Assembly: GCA_951813605.1 (NCBI GenBank)
Contig: OX638379.1
Span: 62,001-126,000 of the forward strand
Reading direction: 5' to 3'
From: an uncultured Bryobacterales bacterium
GTDB taxonomy: Bacteria; Acidobacteriota; Terriglobia; Bryobacterales; UBA6623
Length of the DNA stretch: 64,000 bases
Positions 47,869-56,209 of the stretch are shown here, in pieces. Within the stretch, counting starts at the first letter, position 1; the number at the start of each line of letters is the position of its first letter. Under the pieces are notes generated by a model. That model searched no databases. It had not been told where the DNA came from and was given only the letters and a program-made list of their open reading frames with translations. The position numbers and the translations under genes are program-made.

Positions 47869-48268
47869 GGGCGAAGAGTATATCAATCCGGTGCTTGGAG
47901 GCGCTGCTGACTGGCCCGATTGACTTCGCCGGACCCGGTGCGCCCGACGTTATAACCGGCATCGATGCACGCTCGCGTTGAAGCACAACCCGGTGGGTTC
48001 GAGGCGATCGCCGCGGGGCCAGATCGCATGGTTGTGGCGGACGGGAAGGAATCCGCCGCGGTACCCAAGCAGCACGTGACCGAGGTGGTGCGAGCAGCGA
48101 TCGACATCGCCCTCCGGGCTGAGGCGACGGTGCGAATGATCAAGAAAATCAAAACGGAAACCGGTCCAATCAGTCGTGCTTGCTGCATCGAAGGGTCGCT
48201 TAAGTGACTCTTCGGCCGGACCGGTTCGAGTCCGTGAGATGCTATGCTGAAAAAACGCTCGAGCGCGT
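47869..48268. other. Intergenic region upstream of tRNA-Ala, no gene recognised
   Basis: About 400 bp. Open frames on the minus strand continue into the antisense of the tRNA and have the well-known spurious 'SNPRPPPCH' look. None is annotated. Confidence 0.45.
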
Positions 48269-48344
48269 GGGCCTGTGGCGCAGTTGGGAGCGCGCCTCCA
48301 TGGCATGGAGGAGGTCGAGGGTTCGAATCCCTCCAGGTCCACCA
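48269..48344 (+). tRNA. tRNA-Ala (GGC anticodon)
   Basis: 76 nt cloverleaf with encoded CCA. Acceptor GGGCCTG pairs with CAGGTCC; the anticodon stem CCTCC/GGAGG encloses loop ATGGCAT with GGC; the T arm reads GAGGG-TTCGAAT-CCCTC. A T run follows immediately. Confidence 0.96.
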
Positions 48345-48383
48345 TTTTTTGTCTGCGTTTTTTCGTCGATTTCCCAATAGTCC

Positions 48384-48895
48384 TCAGAAAACTTTGAAAA
48401 TAAAGAAGTTATAGTTCTCCCAAGGGCTTGCAAGATCGGACCTGCTAGAGAAGCGTCGGGGGCTGATGGACCAGTGGGGCGCAGCCGTAACGTGTGGGAC
48501 GTGCGTATAGTCGATGCTGCTCTGGCCCAGCAGCAGGGCTCGTTTGTTGGCCATGTCCCTGGCTGCGGCGATCATCGCGCGGACCTCGTCGCGGTCGCGA
48601 GCTTCCAGATCTCCCTCCACTCCCTGAGAAGGGTGCTGTCCACCCGCTTGAGGTTCTCGATGCCCCGGCCCACCGCGTACTCCCGCCCGCGGGCCCGCAG
48701 GTAGCCCTCGCATGCCTCGGCCAGCTTTATGCGATTCCCAGACGGGTCCCGAACTGACAGACGGCAGTCACAGTAAGTGGTGGTCCAACGACGAACTAGA
48801 AACGGAGGTGAACGTGGAACGCACGTGTGAACACTGCGATTACTGGAAGCGATTGCGGGGGAAGCTTGGGGAGTGACGAATCCAGCCGCCCGCAC
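48384..48895 (-). pseudogene. Frameshifted coding remnant next to tRNA-Ala
   Basis: Two minus-strand frames read like one protein. The upstream part, LAEACEGYLRARGREYAVG ... TLLREWREIWKLA, continues in another frame as RDRDEVRAMIAAARDMANKR. A shift near 48600 would join them. No family is recognised. Location beside a tRNA fits a decayed insertion. Also possible: two chance frames. Confidence 0.35.
48814..48876 (+). CDS. Micro-ORF with CxxC motif
   Basis: GTG start preceded by a perfect GGAGGTGAAC. It encodes 20 residues including TCEHCDYWKRLRGKLGE, a zinc-knuckle-like CxxC. It may be a truncated copy of a longer small Cys protein. It lies antisense to the remnant above. Confidence 0.3.
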   Translation: MERTCEHCDYWKRLRGKLGE

Positions 48896-49122
48896 CGAAT
48901 TCCTATGGCTCGGCTATGTTGAGCTGGCTACGTTTTCGGGGACACTTAGGTGTGCTTGCTGAGCAAGTGTATTCCATGATCCATTCGAGGCCTCAGCCTA
49001 GAGTCCCGAATCAGCAGAGCCCCGATTGAAGGCCCAGCCACCTAGCTTGCTGAATGGATCACCGGGTCCGTGGTCGCCGGAACGGCTCACCAGTCATCCT
49101 GTCTGCCCGCGAAATGCCGAAG

Positions 49123-52100
49123 CTAACGCCCAACCACTAGCTGCGCTCGACCCGCCGAGCCGGGCACATCGAACAGCTCAACTCGCAGGGGCACTCCATT
49201 GCGGTTTTCATGGTGCAGGACGAGCGCGATCCAGTGATTGCCCGCCGACAGTTCCACCGCGGTTTCCTGTTCTGGCAGTTCCAACTGATAACCGTCCGCG
49301 AACAGCTCGAAACCGTCGATGGAGTTGAACCGCAGCCCGATCTTGCCTGCCGTGCTGACCCGTAGCTCAAAGCGCACCAAGCTCAGCGCTCGAGTCGGCC
49401 GGTACTCGAGCTTTGGCACGTCGGCCAGCGGCAGTTCCCCTGACACGTGGCTGTATCGAGGAGCCCATTCGAGCGTTTCAGCCTGCCGCACGGCGTGCAT
49501 CACACCGTGGCGGAAGACTCCCGACTGCCACCAGTTTCCTTCAACGACAGGTACCTGCCACCGCCTGACAACCCGCACGGGGGAGACCCGGTAAGGCCCT
49601 TCACGGCCCAGCTCGGAGAGAAAACGCGCTAGATCCACGAGTTGGTCCCGTCGCAGCGCCAGCGGGGTGGCCGGCATGAGCGATTGGTCGCTGAGCTTGT
49701 CCTCCGCTATCTGATCGCGCGGAATCACGGTTTCCGTGTCCGATGCGTCAAGCAGAACGACTTCGCGGTCCGTAGCACGTACCGCGATACCGGTCGCGAC
49801 TGTATTGTCCTTCCTGCGGATGATGACGCCGTGGAAGCCCTCTTTGATCTGCTTGTCGGGCTCGAGTAAAGCCTCAATCAAGTAGTCCACCGGGGCGCTG
49901 CTTCCGATGCCGCTCAAATCCGGCCCGAACCGGCCCCCGGCCCCGCCGATCGCATGGCACTGTTGGCAGGCTTGTGATTCGAGGCGGTAGATTTCTTCGC
50001 CTCGGGCGGGGTCACCCCGCTCTGCGACTTCATGGACCAGCTGCTCCAGCCGGTCCTCGTCGAGCGACGCTGGCGCCGCGATCTCTCCTCCGGCCTCTGT
50101 GAGAGCGTTCTTCAACTCCGGCGCGGCCACGCCCGAAAAATCTAGGCGGCGCAGGCCCAGCAGGGCCACACGGGTTGGCAGGTCCGCATTCGCAAGCGCC
50201 TTGGCCAAGGCGGCCGGCCCCTCGCTTTGCCGCAGAAACGCGTTAAAGACTGCCGCCACCTCGTCTTGCTCGGCACCCTTGGCGGCACCGAGAATCTTCG
50301 CTGACGTCGCCGCCGCCCGGGCCACATCAACGGTAGCCAAGGAAGCGACAGCCTGCACGCGAACCGAAAGTGCTTCCTCCGAACGAGCAATGTCTTCCAA
50401 GGTCCGCACGCTGGCGTCGCCGCCGAGTAGCGCGAGACCATCCAATGCGGCCGCCCGTACGCTGCCCTCGGCATCGGCGTCGTTGGCCAGGCGGTCAAGA
50501 TCTCCGCGGGCCGGTTCGAGTTGCCAACGCCCCGCCAGCCGTGCGGCACCTGCGATCAGCTGCGGATCAGCCGCGCCGAAAAGAGTCAGTACTTCGGCCG
50601 GATTGCCTGCGGGTACGACGCCGCGTCCGGCGGCGGTGTCTAGCAGCACCAGCAACCTGGCTCGCCGATCGGCACTGAGAGTCTCTCCGAAGGCGAGTTC
50701 ACTGACTAGGTCGAGCTGTTCAGCATCACCCCGAGAGGCGATCAACTCCAGCAGCTCGTCCCCGAGATCGGCGGCAACCCTGTCTTGGCGGTACAGTTCG
50801 AGCAGCGGCACCAACACCCCGGGATCCTGGACCGACCTGGCTGCCAGAATGGCTCCGCGAGCATCCGGGCCGAAGAACGTCGGGTCCCGCTGCAACTCGG
50901 GGAGCCACGCCGGAAGCAGATCCTCGAGAGTGAGTGCCAGCGCGTAGGCAAGATTGGTGTCCATGGGCTCGTCCGACACAGCGAGCGCCAGCCGCGCAGT
51001 CTGGGCGTCTCGAAACTTGCGAGCGGCGTGGAGTCCCTCCAGCCTCACCCGTGGCGCTTCGTCGGCGAGCGCGCCCGCCAGCAGTTGCCGCGAATGGTCG
51101 AGCCGATCCTGCCAATCCGAGAGCACCCGCACTCCAGCAGCCCTCACCCGGAAGTCTTGCGCCGCGAGGATGACCCCCAGTAGCGGCTCGCGAACCTCGT
51201 CGAGCGCCTGGAAGACCCACAGCGCCTGCAACCGGTGCAGCTCCCGCTCCGGGTCCGCCTCAGCCAGACCTTCGACCCAGGCCTCAAGGGCCGGAGCCAC
51301 CTCAGCCGCGCCTCGCTCTTTGAGGAGTCTGCGGGCCTGTTCTCGCGTCCAGCCTTCCTGAGACTTCAACTCCTCCAGCAGTTCCTCGACCGAGGCGCCC
51401 ACCAGCTTCGGCGCGGTAACCAGGGGCCGGTCCTTGGCGGTGATCCGCCAGATGCGCCCGTGGTCGTGATCGCGCCGCGGGTCCCGGAAATCCACCTCGC
51501 CGTGTTGAATAATCGGGTTGTACCAGTCGGCAACATAGATCGCACCGTCGGGCCCCATCCGGATATCCACCGGCCGGAACGAAACATGGTCGCTGGAGAT
51601 CAGGTCGCTTGCCTGCCGAGACGAGTACCCGCTGCCTTCGTCGCTCAGGACAAACCGATTGATGCGGTTGGCCCGGTAGTCCGCCGTGAGCAGATGGCCC
51701 TGCCATTCCTCCGGCATGTGCCTTCCCGAGACGATTTCCAACCCGCAGTGCTTGGGCTGGCCGGGGTTGAGCCCGCTCATCAAGCGCCGAACACCGTTAG
51801 CGGCAATGAACGCGGCGCCCGGGAAAAGGTAGTTGATCCCTTCGGCAAACGCTCCGTCGGTCATGAAGGACTGGCCCCACCGGTCGTATTGGTGTCCCCA
51901 TGGATTCACGCCGCCACGTCCGAAGACCTCCAGCTCCAACGACTCCGGCTGCAGACGCCAAAAGCCTCCCGCCCGGAGGCGCTTCACACCCCACGGCGTT
52001 TCCACGTGGGAATGGGTGTAAATGGACTGGTTGAAGTAGAGATGTCCGTCCATTCCCCAGCGGAACGTATGGATCATGTGGTGGACGTCTTCCACGCCGA

Positions 52101-52707
52101 ACCCGCTCAGCAGGACCCGGCGCTGATCCGCCTCGCCATCTCCGTCGGTGTCGCGAAGATGCAGGATCTCCGTTGAGTTCGCAACGTAGACGCCGCCATC
52201 GCCCGGCAGGATACCCGTCGGAATGTGCAGGTTGTCAGCGAAGATGGTGTGCTTGTCCGCCCGCCCATCGCCGTCGGTGTCCTCGAGGATGATGATCTTG
52301 TCGTCGGCCTTCTGCCCCGGCTTGATATGCGGGTAGATGCTGCTGCCGCAGACCCAGAGCCGTCCCCTCTCGTCCCAGTTCATCTGGATCGGCTTGACTA
52401 CAACCGGGTCGGCCGCGAAGAGATTGACCTCGAAGCCGTCCGCAAGTTCAAACGCGTCCACCTCAGCCTGCACGTCCGGCGCAGGGACGTCCTTCAGGTC
52501 ACGTTGCGCGCTTGCCGCTCCTGCCAGCAGAAACAGCGCGGCGCAGGCGCGGCCTAGTATGAGGCAGCAGAAGTTGAATTCAGGCCGCTCCCTGACAGTC
52601 TCGGCTCGGATCGCACTGGTTGCAAGAAGCAGTCTTGGTTCTAAACAGTTCCCTCCTCTCACCACGGCGCTTCGGCCACTGGCTGCTAGGCGGCGGGAGG
52701 CACTCAC
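49123..52707 (-). CDS. PVC-type heme-binding CxxCH protein: propeller dehydrogenase, HEAT repeats, cytochrome c and PA14-like domain
   Basis: 1194 aa with GTG start at 52707, fixed by a GTGA overlap with the upstream gene. A hydrophobic export segment (GRACAALFLLAGAASAQ) sits near residue 60. A six-bladed propeller 'membrane-bound dehydrogenase' domain follows (QMNWDERGRLWVCGSSIYP, DGAIYVADWYNPIIQHGEVD), then HEAT-like helical repeats, a heme c site CQQCH at about residue 912, and a C-terminal PA14-like carbohydrate-binding segment (FNSIDGFELFADGYQ). Probably a periplasmic quinoprotein-like oxidase of sugars or alcohols passing electrons to the respiratory chain. Activity inferred from architecture. 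Confidence 0.88.
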   Translation of the reverse strand: MSASRRLAASGRSAVVRGGNCLEPRLLLATSAIRAETVRERPEFNFCCLILGRACAALFLLAGAASAQRDLKDVPAPDVQAEVDAFELADGFEVNLFAADPVVVKPIQMNWDERGRLWVCGSSIYPHIKPGQKADDKIIILEDTDGDGRADKHTIFADNLHIPTGILPGDGGVYVANSTEILHLRDTDGDGEADQRRVLLSGFGVEDVHHMIHTFRWGMDGHLYFNQSIYTHSHVETPWGVKRLRAGGFWRLQPESLELEVFGRGGVNPWGHQYDRWGQSFMTDGAFAEGINYLFPGAAFIAANGVRRLMSGLNPGQPKHCGLEIVSGRHMPEEWQGHLLTADYRANRINRFVLSDEGSGYSSRQASDLISSDHVSFRPVDIRMGPDGAIYVADWYNPIIQHGEVDFRDPRRDHDHGRIWRITAKDRPLVTAPKLVGASVEELLEELKSQEGWTREQARRLLKERGAAEVAPALEAWVEGLAEADPERELHRLQALWVFQALDEVREPLLGVILAAQDFRVRAAGVRVLSDWQDRLDHSRQLLAGALADEAPRVRLEGLHAARKFRDAQTARLALAVSDEPMDTNLAYALALTLEDLLPAWLPELQRDPTFFGPDARGAILAARSVQDPGVLVPLLELYRQDRVAADLGDELLELIASRGDAEQLDLVSELAFGETLSADRRARLLVLLDTAAGRGVVPAGNPAEVLTLFGAADPQLIAGAARLAGRWQLEPARGDLDRLANDADAEGSVRAAALDGLALLGGDASVRTLEDIARSEEALSVRVQAVASLATVDVARAAATSAKILGAAKGAEQDEVAAVFNAFLRQSEGPAALAKALANADLPTRVALLGLRRLDFSGVAAPELKNALTEAGGEIAAPASLDEDRLEQLVHEVAERGDPARGEEIYRLESQACQQCHAIGGAGGRFGPDLSGIGSSAPVDYLIEALLEPDKQIKEGFHGVIIRRKDNTVATGIAVRATDREVVLLDASDTETVIPRDQIAEDKLSDQSLMPATPLALRRDQLVDLARFLSELGREGPYRVSPVRVVRRWQVPVVEGNWWQSGVFRHGVMHAVRQAETLEWAPRYSHVSGELPLADVPKLEYRPTRALSLVRFELRVSTAGKIGLRFNSIDGFELFADGYQLELPEQETAVELSAGNHWIALVLHHENRNGVPLRVELFDVPGSAGRAQLVVGR

Positions 52708-53732
52708 TTCGATTCCTCCGTCGATCGGGGCTTCCGCAGCTCCCGAATCTTCTCTTCCTGTAAGCGGATCAGGGGTAGGAATTCGAGCAGTTCGCCGGCG
52801 TTGTTACCCTGCTCGTACTCCCGGAATCCCCGCAGATACGTGTCGTTCTGAGGCCGGTAACTGTGGAAGTAGAGTCGATCTTTCTCAACAATCAATTGGC
52901 GCAACTGCTCCGACTGCTGCGCCGACAGCGGTTCGCGGTCAGACTCATCCCATCCCAGCGCGGCTTCCAAGGCGGCCGCAGCGTAGCTGTAGCCTCTTGC
53001 CGTCAAGTGGATCCCGTTGTCCGTGAGCTGGCCCGCATCGCGCGCGGCGTCGGGCAGTTCGCGGAACAGATCCGCAAAATAGTGTTCGCGTTCACGGGCC
53101 AATCTACCGATGGCATCGGAGTAGAGCCTGAGGTTCTCGTTGTAGCCGGCCTGATCGGGGTAGGGCGCTCCCAGATTCTCTCGGGGAATCGGGGACAAGA
53201 GCACGATTCGTACTCCCCCTTCCTCCAGGTCGTCCAGGAGGGAGCGGTATCCCCTCAAGAAAGCTTCTAGAGCTTCAGATCCCCCGGCTGCGGCGTTCGC
53301 ACCGTAGTTGGCGAAGACGACCGTCGCATCGAACGCCTCGACATTGGCCAAAAGCCGCTCCCGTCCACCCACATCCAACGTGGTGCTCTGGTAGCTCCCG
53401 TAGTACTTCCGGGATTCGCCGAAAACGTCGTCGGCTGACCACCCCAGGTTGCGGAATGTGACATTCCGGTCAGGCCATCGCGTTGTCAGCGCCAGCTCCA
53501 TGTACCCGTGCTGTTGCGCCCGTTCAACAAAAGTGCCGCCGAGCCAGACCACGCGATCGCCGTCTCTCAGCTCGAGCGGTTGCGAAGCTTGCAGCCCGTG
53601 GGCGAGAAGCCCAATCGTGAGGAGCGTTCCCACGCTGACCGTAAGCAGCCGATTGGCTCGGCATTGAGGCGCGGAGTTCAAGGATCGAGGCCGTAAGAAT
53701 TGGGCGCGGCGCGGCGGCTGCGGTGGATGCAA
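52704..53732 (-). CDS. SGNH/GDSL-hydrolase-like protein lacking the block I serine
   Basis: 342 aa with an export signal. Blocks of the SGNH fold are visible: RVVWLGGTFVERAQQHGY at block I, FRNLGWSADD at block II, VFANYGANAA at block III (GxN) and LTDNGIHLTARGY with the Asp-x-x-His of block V. The block I catalytic Ser of GDS is not present (LGGTF), a feature of the group that travels with PVC-type cytochromes. Hydrolysis is therefore doubtful; ligand binding is possible. The stop overlaps the cytochrome start. Confidence 0.82.
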   Translation of the reverse strand: MHPPQPPRRAQFLRPRSLNSAPQCRANRLLTVSVGTLLTIGLLAHGLQASQPLELRDGDRVVWLGGTFVERAQQHGYMELALTTRWPDRNVTFRNLGWSADDVFGESRKYYGSYQSTTLDVGGRERLLANVEAFDATVVFANYGANAAAGGSEALEAFLRGYRSLLDDLEEGGVRIVLLSPIPRENLGAPYPDQAGYNENLRLYSDAIGRLAREREHYFADLFRELPDAARDAGQLTDNGIHLTARGYSYAAAALEAALGWDESDREPLSAQQSEQLRQLIVEKDRLYFHSYRPQNDTYLRGFREYEQGNNAGELLEFLPLIRLQEEKIRELRKPRSTEESK

Positions 53733-53793
53733 GGACCCTGCAAATCATAGCAAGCGGTCGACGGCGCGTCCGTGACCAAGACCGGGCTCGGCA

Positions 53794-54590
53794 GGGCGTT
53801 GTCAACTTGATGGGGACAGAATCGGTTCTGATCCGACAATCGATGCGTGTACTGCTCTTAGCTACCGCACGTCGCCAAGTCCCAAGTTCGGAAGGCCTGC
53901 TCACGGCACAGTCGATAGTGTATTGCCTGGAGCCGATGACGCGCGACCCGGAACGCGTTGCCAATGGCCGCATGGACCGCCAGAAATCGCTGCGCCTGCC
54001 CGGCCGACTTGAAGCGCCGCATGTGGCGTTCCCGCCCCCTGCTGTGCTGGTGGGACACCTCGGCCCGGTTGTTCTCGTACCGTCCGGTTCGATGGGCTGC
54101 CGTCAGCCCGAGGTCCCTGTGGGCGGCCGCATACCTTCCCAGCTTGTCGGTGACCAGCTGCCATGGCGATCCACCCTGCCCCTTCAAGAGCTTGCGGAAG
54201 AAGCGCTTGGCGGCTCTCGCGTCCCGACGGCGCGTCACCAGGATGTCCAGGACGTCGCCGTCCTGGTCCACAGCTCTGCAGAGGTAGTAGCGTTCCCCGC
54301 GGACCCTGATGAACACCTCATCCAAGTGCCAGACATCGCCTAGCCGGCCTTGTCGGCGCCGCAGGTTGCGCGCATACGCGGGGCCGAACTTGCGACACCA
54401 CAAGCGGATTGCCTCGTAGGAGACGGTGACGCCGCGCTCGGCGAGCAGGTCTTCGACATCGCGGAAGCTCAACGTGAACCGATAGTAGAGCCACACGGCG
54501 TGACTAAAGATCTCAGGCGGGAATCGGTGACCTCGATACAAGGACTTCACAGATCTATGGTCACCGACAAGCAGGACCTTGACAATACCC
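53794..54590 (-). mobile_element. IS6-family insertion sequence
   Basis: About 797 bp bounded by imperfect inverted repeats that both begin GGG-nn-TTGTCAA, at 53794 and 54590. It contains one complete transposase. No 8-bp target duplication was found: the flanks are gctcggca and ggccattg. Confidence 0.75.
53858..54550 (-). CDS. IS6-family transposase
   Basis: 230 aa single-frame transposase. N-terminal FPPEIFSHAVWLYYRFTLSF and the HTH YEAIRLWCRKFG are followed by the DDE catalytic core: Asp in VWHLDEVFIRV, Asp in LVTDKLGRYAAAH and Glu in RYENNRAEVSHQHSRGRER. All three are intact, so it may be active. Its 3' end points toward the SGNH-cytochrome operon. Confidence 0.93.
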   Translation of the reverse strand: MKSLYRGHRFPPEIFSHAVWLYYRFTLSFRDVEDLLAERGVTVSYEAIRLWCRKFGPAYARNLRRRQGRLGDVWHLDEVFIRVRGERYYLCRAVDQDGDVLDILVTRRRDARAAKRFFRKLLKGQGGSPWQLVTDKLGRYAAAHRDLGLTAAHRTGRYENNRAEVSHQHSRGRERHMRRFKSAGQAQRFLAVHAAIGNAFRVARHRLQAIHYRLCREQAFRTWDLATCGS

Positions 54591-54766
54591 GGCCATTGGC
54601 GACTGGTTCCGGTTCGCGCGCCATCGCCTCAACGCGGTGCACCACCGACTGAGTCGTGAACAAGCCTTCCGAACCTAGGATTCGGCGCCGCGCGTTAGGT
54701 AAGGAACAGTGCACGCGTCGATCGTCGGATCCGAACTGCTTTCGTCAAGACAAATCGACAACGCCC
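54591..54766 (+). mobile_element. 3' remnant of a second, diverged IS6-family element
   Basis: Starting exactly at the right end of the intact element, the plus strand encodes AIGDWFRFARHRLNAVHHRL and SREQAFRT*, aligned with the C-terminus of the intact transposase (AIGNAFRVARHRLQAIHYRL), and ends with the terminal sequence GACAACGCCC. It is inverted relative to the intact copy and truncated at its 5' side. Confidence 0.8.
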
Positions 54767-54990
54767 CCATTGCCCAGCGTCATCCCGGCCGCACCGAGGA
54801 CCAGCTCGCTCGTGTCACCGGCCTCGCACAGCGTCCGCTCGATCCGCTCGGCGTAGTCCCAGCCCCTCCCCGCAGCATCGTGTCGGGAGGCGGTCCGCTC
54901 GGATACGTCGAGCATGAGGCTTCCGTTCTTGAGGTCGCTGATACGGTAGCCGGCGTAAGCCTTCCATTCGCCATACTGAGTCGCCTCGAA
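54767..54990 (-). pseudogene. Coding remnant cut by the IS6 remnant
   Basis: A frame with good coding character (YGEWKAYAGYRISDLKNGS, then RGWDYAERIERTLCEAGDT) runs from a TAA at 54991-54993 to the IS6 terminus with no start or natural stop. Family not recognised. It looks like a gene interrupted by insertion. Confidence 0.4.
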
Positions 54991-55185
54991 TTACAGGTCC
55001 AGCGCGGGAAAGGAGGCAATCATGCACGTGGCCAGGGAGAGCACGCTCCTCCTCCTCGCGAACAGTGCAGCTGGGAAAAGCCCCCCAACAAGGGTGGCAA
55101 TGGCCAAGAAGGGACCGCGAGACCAGATCGTCACGGTTCCAGTACCCGCGGGACCCGACTTCGAATCGAACAGAGGGATCCGTGG

Positions 55186-55407
55186 CTAAGTGGCCTTCTC
55201 GTCGTAGCCAAACACCTCGGTCAGCGGAACGTCGAAGACCTCGGCAATTCGAAACGCCGCTTCGAGCGATGGCGAGTACTTGCCGAGCTCAATGGCGTTG
55301 ATGGTCTGCCGCGTCAGGCCGACCTGTTCGGCCAACGCCTGCTGGGTCATCTCGTCGTGCTCGAACCGGAGCCGTCGGATGGAATTGGTGACTCGTGTCT
55401 TGGCCAT
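55186..55407 (-). CDS. XRE-family HTH regulator (YozG-like)
   Basis: 73 aa consisting of a Cro/CI helix-turn-helix (MTQQALAEQVGLTRQTINAI, then LGKYSPSLEAAFRIAEVFDV) and a short tail. This minimal type is usually paired with a small multi-pass membrane protein; the broken gene just upstream is that partner. Likely represses its own operon. Confidence 0.88.
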   Translation of the reverse strand: MAKTRVTNSIRRLRFEHDEMTQQALAEQVGLTRQTINAIELGKYSPSLEAAFRIAEVFDVPLTEVFGYDEKAT

Positions 55408-55413
55408 ATCCGC

Positions 55414-55829
55414 TCAGAGCCCGCGCCGATAGTAATGAATGCGAGAGCCGTAATTGACGAGCTCGGCGATCACGAGTGCAAGCAGGACAGCGTACCCGAC
55501 GGCGCCGCCGTTTGCTCCGAGATGAAGCAGTGACACCGCTCCAATGGTCAGCGCCGCGTAAACGTATGCCGCCAGACGAATCGCCCGCAACTCAATCAGG
55601 AATTCACGCTCGGCCTTCGGGGTTCAGGCGTCTAGCGGATCGCGGATCGCGACCACGGCGTGGGCGACGACCTCGATGACGATGAGTGTCGTCAGACAGA
55701 TGAAAAACGCGTTGGGAATCTCCTGAGTCAGAATCAGTCTCAGCGTGCGCGGTACGTGCAGGAAGAACAATAAGCCGACGAATGCGATCGAGACCAGAGA
55801 GATCCAGGCACTTTTTCGCGAAAGGACAT
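55414..55829 (-). pseudogene. DUF2178-like four-helix membrane protein, frameshifted and with in-frame TGA
   Basis: Restoring the frame gives MSFREK, then SAWISLVSIAFVGLLFFLHV and IVIEVVAHAVVAIRDPLDA; an in-frame TGA (55624-55626) follows, then TPKAEREFLIELRAIRLAAY and a last pair of helices ending in RRGL at 55414. The start ATG (55829) is out of frame with the rest because an A run (55812-55816) is one base short. Two independent lesions make expression unlikely. The partner XRE gene is intact, starting 7 bp downstream of the stop. Confidence 0.7.
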
Positions 55830-56209
55830 AGATACAGTGTCCAACATATTTGATCTGGTATCAAATATCTTAGACACATCCGCAGCGATCCGCCGCCGAG
55901 CGCCGGGTTGAGTCGCCGAATGGATTTATCTAGCTGATAATAGGGACTTTATAAGGCAGTTGAATTCCGTTGAGCACCCTGCAGTTGTGGTCTCCAGATC
56001 TACCATTCACTTGCCGCCATTCTTTCGCGATTCACTGCGAGGTCTCCGAATTCATTGAAAATGCGGTAGCTATCGTTCCAACAACATCGCCGGGCGATAC
56101 CATTCATAGTCTCGATTGGAGTACTGAGTGACGGACGTAACCCCCTTCTGCCAGCCCGCTGGCAAAGCTGGCGGTGTCGCGGGGAGCCGGACGCGATATC
56201 TGCACGGGG
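55830..56209. other. Intergenic region, no gene recognised
   Basis: About 380 bp, A/T-richer, between the membrane-protein pseudogene and the 3' end of the TonB receptor. Nothing recognised. Confidence 0.4.

Noticed and set aside
48220..48240. GGTTCGAGTCC string resembling a tRNA T arm just before tRNA-Ala
   Set aside because: Stem does not pair and no cloverleaf can be built around it.
47883..48433. Minus-strand frames encoding 'SNPRPPPCHGG' and 'GFEPSTSSMPWRR' type sequences
   Set aside because: They are the antisense translation of tRNA-Ala and its flank, a common spurious annotation.
50099..50947. Long plus-strand frame antisense to the PVC-type cytochrome gene
   Set aside because: Ser/Ala/Arg-rich shadow of a GC-rich gene on the other strand.
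55022..55189. Plus-strand 55-codon frame with AGGAGG before ATG
   Set aside because: No recognisable motif, overlaps the convergent XRE stop and lies in debris; too weak to annotate.
55624..55626. In-frame TGA as a selenocysteine codon, given selB in the window
   Set aside because: The position is not a redox site, the gene also has a frameshift, and no SECIS-like hairpin is evident; nonsense mutation is simpler.
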